Source of the DNA: Bradyrhizobium sp. CB1015
GTDB lineage: Bacteria > Pseudomonadota > Alphaproteobacteria > Rhizobiales > Xanthobacteraceae
Length of the DNA stretch: 64,000 nucleotides
Direction: 5' to 3'
Assembly (NCBI RefSeq): GCF_025200925.1
Contig: NZ_CP104174.1
Coordinates: 7,564,001 to 7,628,000 of the forward strand
Shown: positions 63,617 through 64,000 of the stretch, piece by piece
Numbering within the stretch: the stretch's first letter is position 1
How the letters are laid out: every line of letters starts with the position of its first letter
Made by a program: the position numbers and the translations under genes
The notes under the pieces: model-generated
What the model saw: only the letters and a program-made list of their open reading frames with translations
What the model was told of the DNA's origin: nothing
Databases searched by the model: none

Positions 63617-63787
63617 CTAGGCAGCCCAGTCCATGATCGCGTCGATGAAGGTCTGAGCCTGGCGGATCGCGTCGAGCCTCGTCGCACAGACACCGACCGA
63701 CACTGTTCGGCCCTTTCCGACAGTCCACTTCCAACCAGCCGGGTAGCTCATCTCAACGACCGAGAAGCTTACGCCGCGATGTTCCAC
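63617..63787 (-). CDS. 56-residue hypothetical protein
   Basis: GTG 63787, with AGCGGAGG upstream, encodes 56 residues with an alternating beta pattern (Gly-Val-Ser-Phe-Ser-Val-Val-Glu), a Gly-Trp-Lys-Trp-Thr-Val strand and a C-terminal helix. Small proteins of this pattern are frequent in Bradyrhizobium; the function is unknown. It is too short for ordinary gene calls, but the ribosome binding site and composition are good. Confidence 0.65.
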   Translation of the reverse strand: MEHRGVSFSVVEMSYPAGWKWTVGKGRTVSVGVCATRLDAIRQAQTFIDAIMDWAA

Positions 63788-63910
63788 GGAGAACCTCCGC
63801 TAACATGTTGCCGTGTCTGAAAAGGCTACTCCAAATGGCGAATTTGTCCAGCCGAACGCGAGGCCCACAATTCGCTCGCGCGGCTTGGATATAAGCGTTC
63901 AGGAGAGCGC

Positions 63911-64000
63911 ATGGAGACTTTCCGGGAAACTCAAGCGGCTCGCATAGTACTGCGCGGGGTTACGGTGACAGGGGTTGCGGTGACAACATCGATGTCGCCC
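63911..64000 (+). CDS. Possible gene start cut by window end
   Basis: ATG 63911 follows CAGGAGAGCGC and the frame is open to the end of the window (30 codons). The visible residues begin Met-Glu-Thr-Phe-Arg-Glu-Thr-Gln and include a repeated Gly-Val-Thr-Val-Thr pattern. There is too little to assign a family. Confidence 0.4.
   Translation, partial: METFRETQAARIVLRGVTVTGVAVTTSMSP

Overview
The window looks like chromosome of an alphaproteobacterium of the Bradyrhizobium/Nitrobacteraceae type. GC is high. The housekeeping proteins are of alphaproteobacterial type: RpoH beside RluD, RpoD with a long Ala/Pro-rich insert, a Rhizobiales-style DnaG, divergent lrp/trxB, and split carA/carB. Several families of intergenic inverted-repeat elements of the kind common in Bradyrhizobium are present. 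No rRNA operon, CRISPR array, transposase, integrase or prophage module is visible.

Layout. (1) 1-14.6 kb is an accessory-like stretch ending at a tRNA-Glu. It holds a PcfJ-like protein cut by the window edge, a lipoprotein esterase, a YbaK deacylase, a CBS protein, a NERD-nuclease/UvrD helicase, a SEC-C protein, an orphan molybdopterin oxidoreductase, a UPF0182 membrane protein, a TacA/TacT toxin-antitoxin pair, a frameshifted DUF2293 gene and an unknown 239-residue protein. A short directly oriented intergenic repeat recurs five times here and nowhere else that I could see, and its two best copies bracket the molybdopterin gene. (2) 14.8-31 kb is core: rluD-rpoH, cell-wall enzymes (amidase, MltB-type transglycosylase), a diguanylate cyclase, transporters, a 22-residue lysine-rich peptide gene, then rpoD and dnaG. 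(3) 31-44.6 kb holds metabolic and regulatory genes: a short chlorite-dismutase-like haem protein, a GGCT-like protein, an N-formylglutamate amidohydrolase-like protein, an ArsR-SRPBCC-SRPBCC operon, a hybrid histidine kinase, a MarR-SnoaL-membrane protein operon, an acyl-CoA synthetase and an epoxide hydrolase. (4) 44.6-57.4 kb holds carA and carB separated by about 4.5 kb (cupin, Dps, methyltransferase, an aberrant tRNA-Cys-like gene, ArsR/MFS pair), then greA, lrp, trxB and a LysR regulator. (5) 57.4-64 kb holds two tandem candidate small RNAs, a DapA-like aldolase, two tiny membrane-protein genes, an orphan ParA-like ATPase, a Cys-rich secreted protein, a CaiB/CitE-like translationally coupled pair and a 56-residue small protein.

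How the genes work together. The clearest local circuits can be read from operator-like palindromes: ArsR over its own leaderless SRPBCC operon (33880-33909), ArsR against a divergent MFS exporter (two near-identical 18-bp palindromes), MarR over a SnoaL/membrane-protein pair, and Lrp against divergent trxB. The least ordinary items are the tRNA-Cys-like gene at 48302-48377, the repeat family of the accessory region, the two-sRNA locus at 57.4-57.8 kb, and the unannotated small proteins. I found no single large new multi-gene system. All family assignments are from reading the translated sequence; no database search was run.
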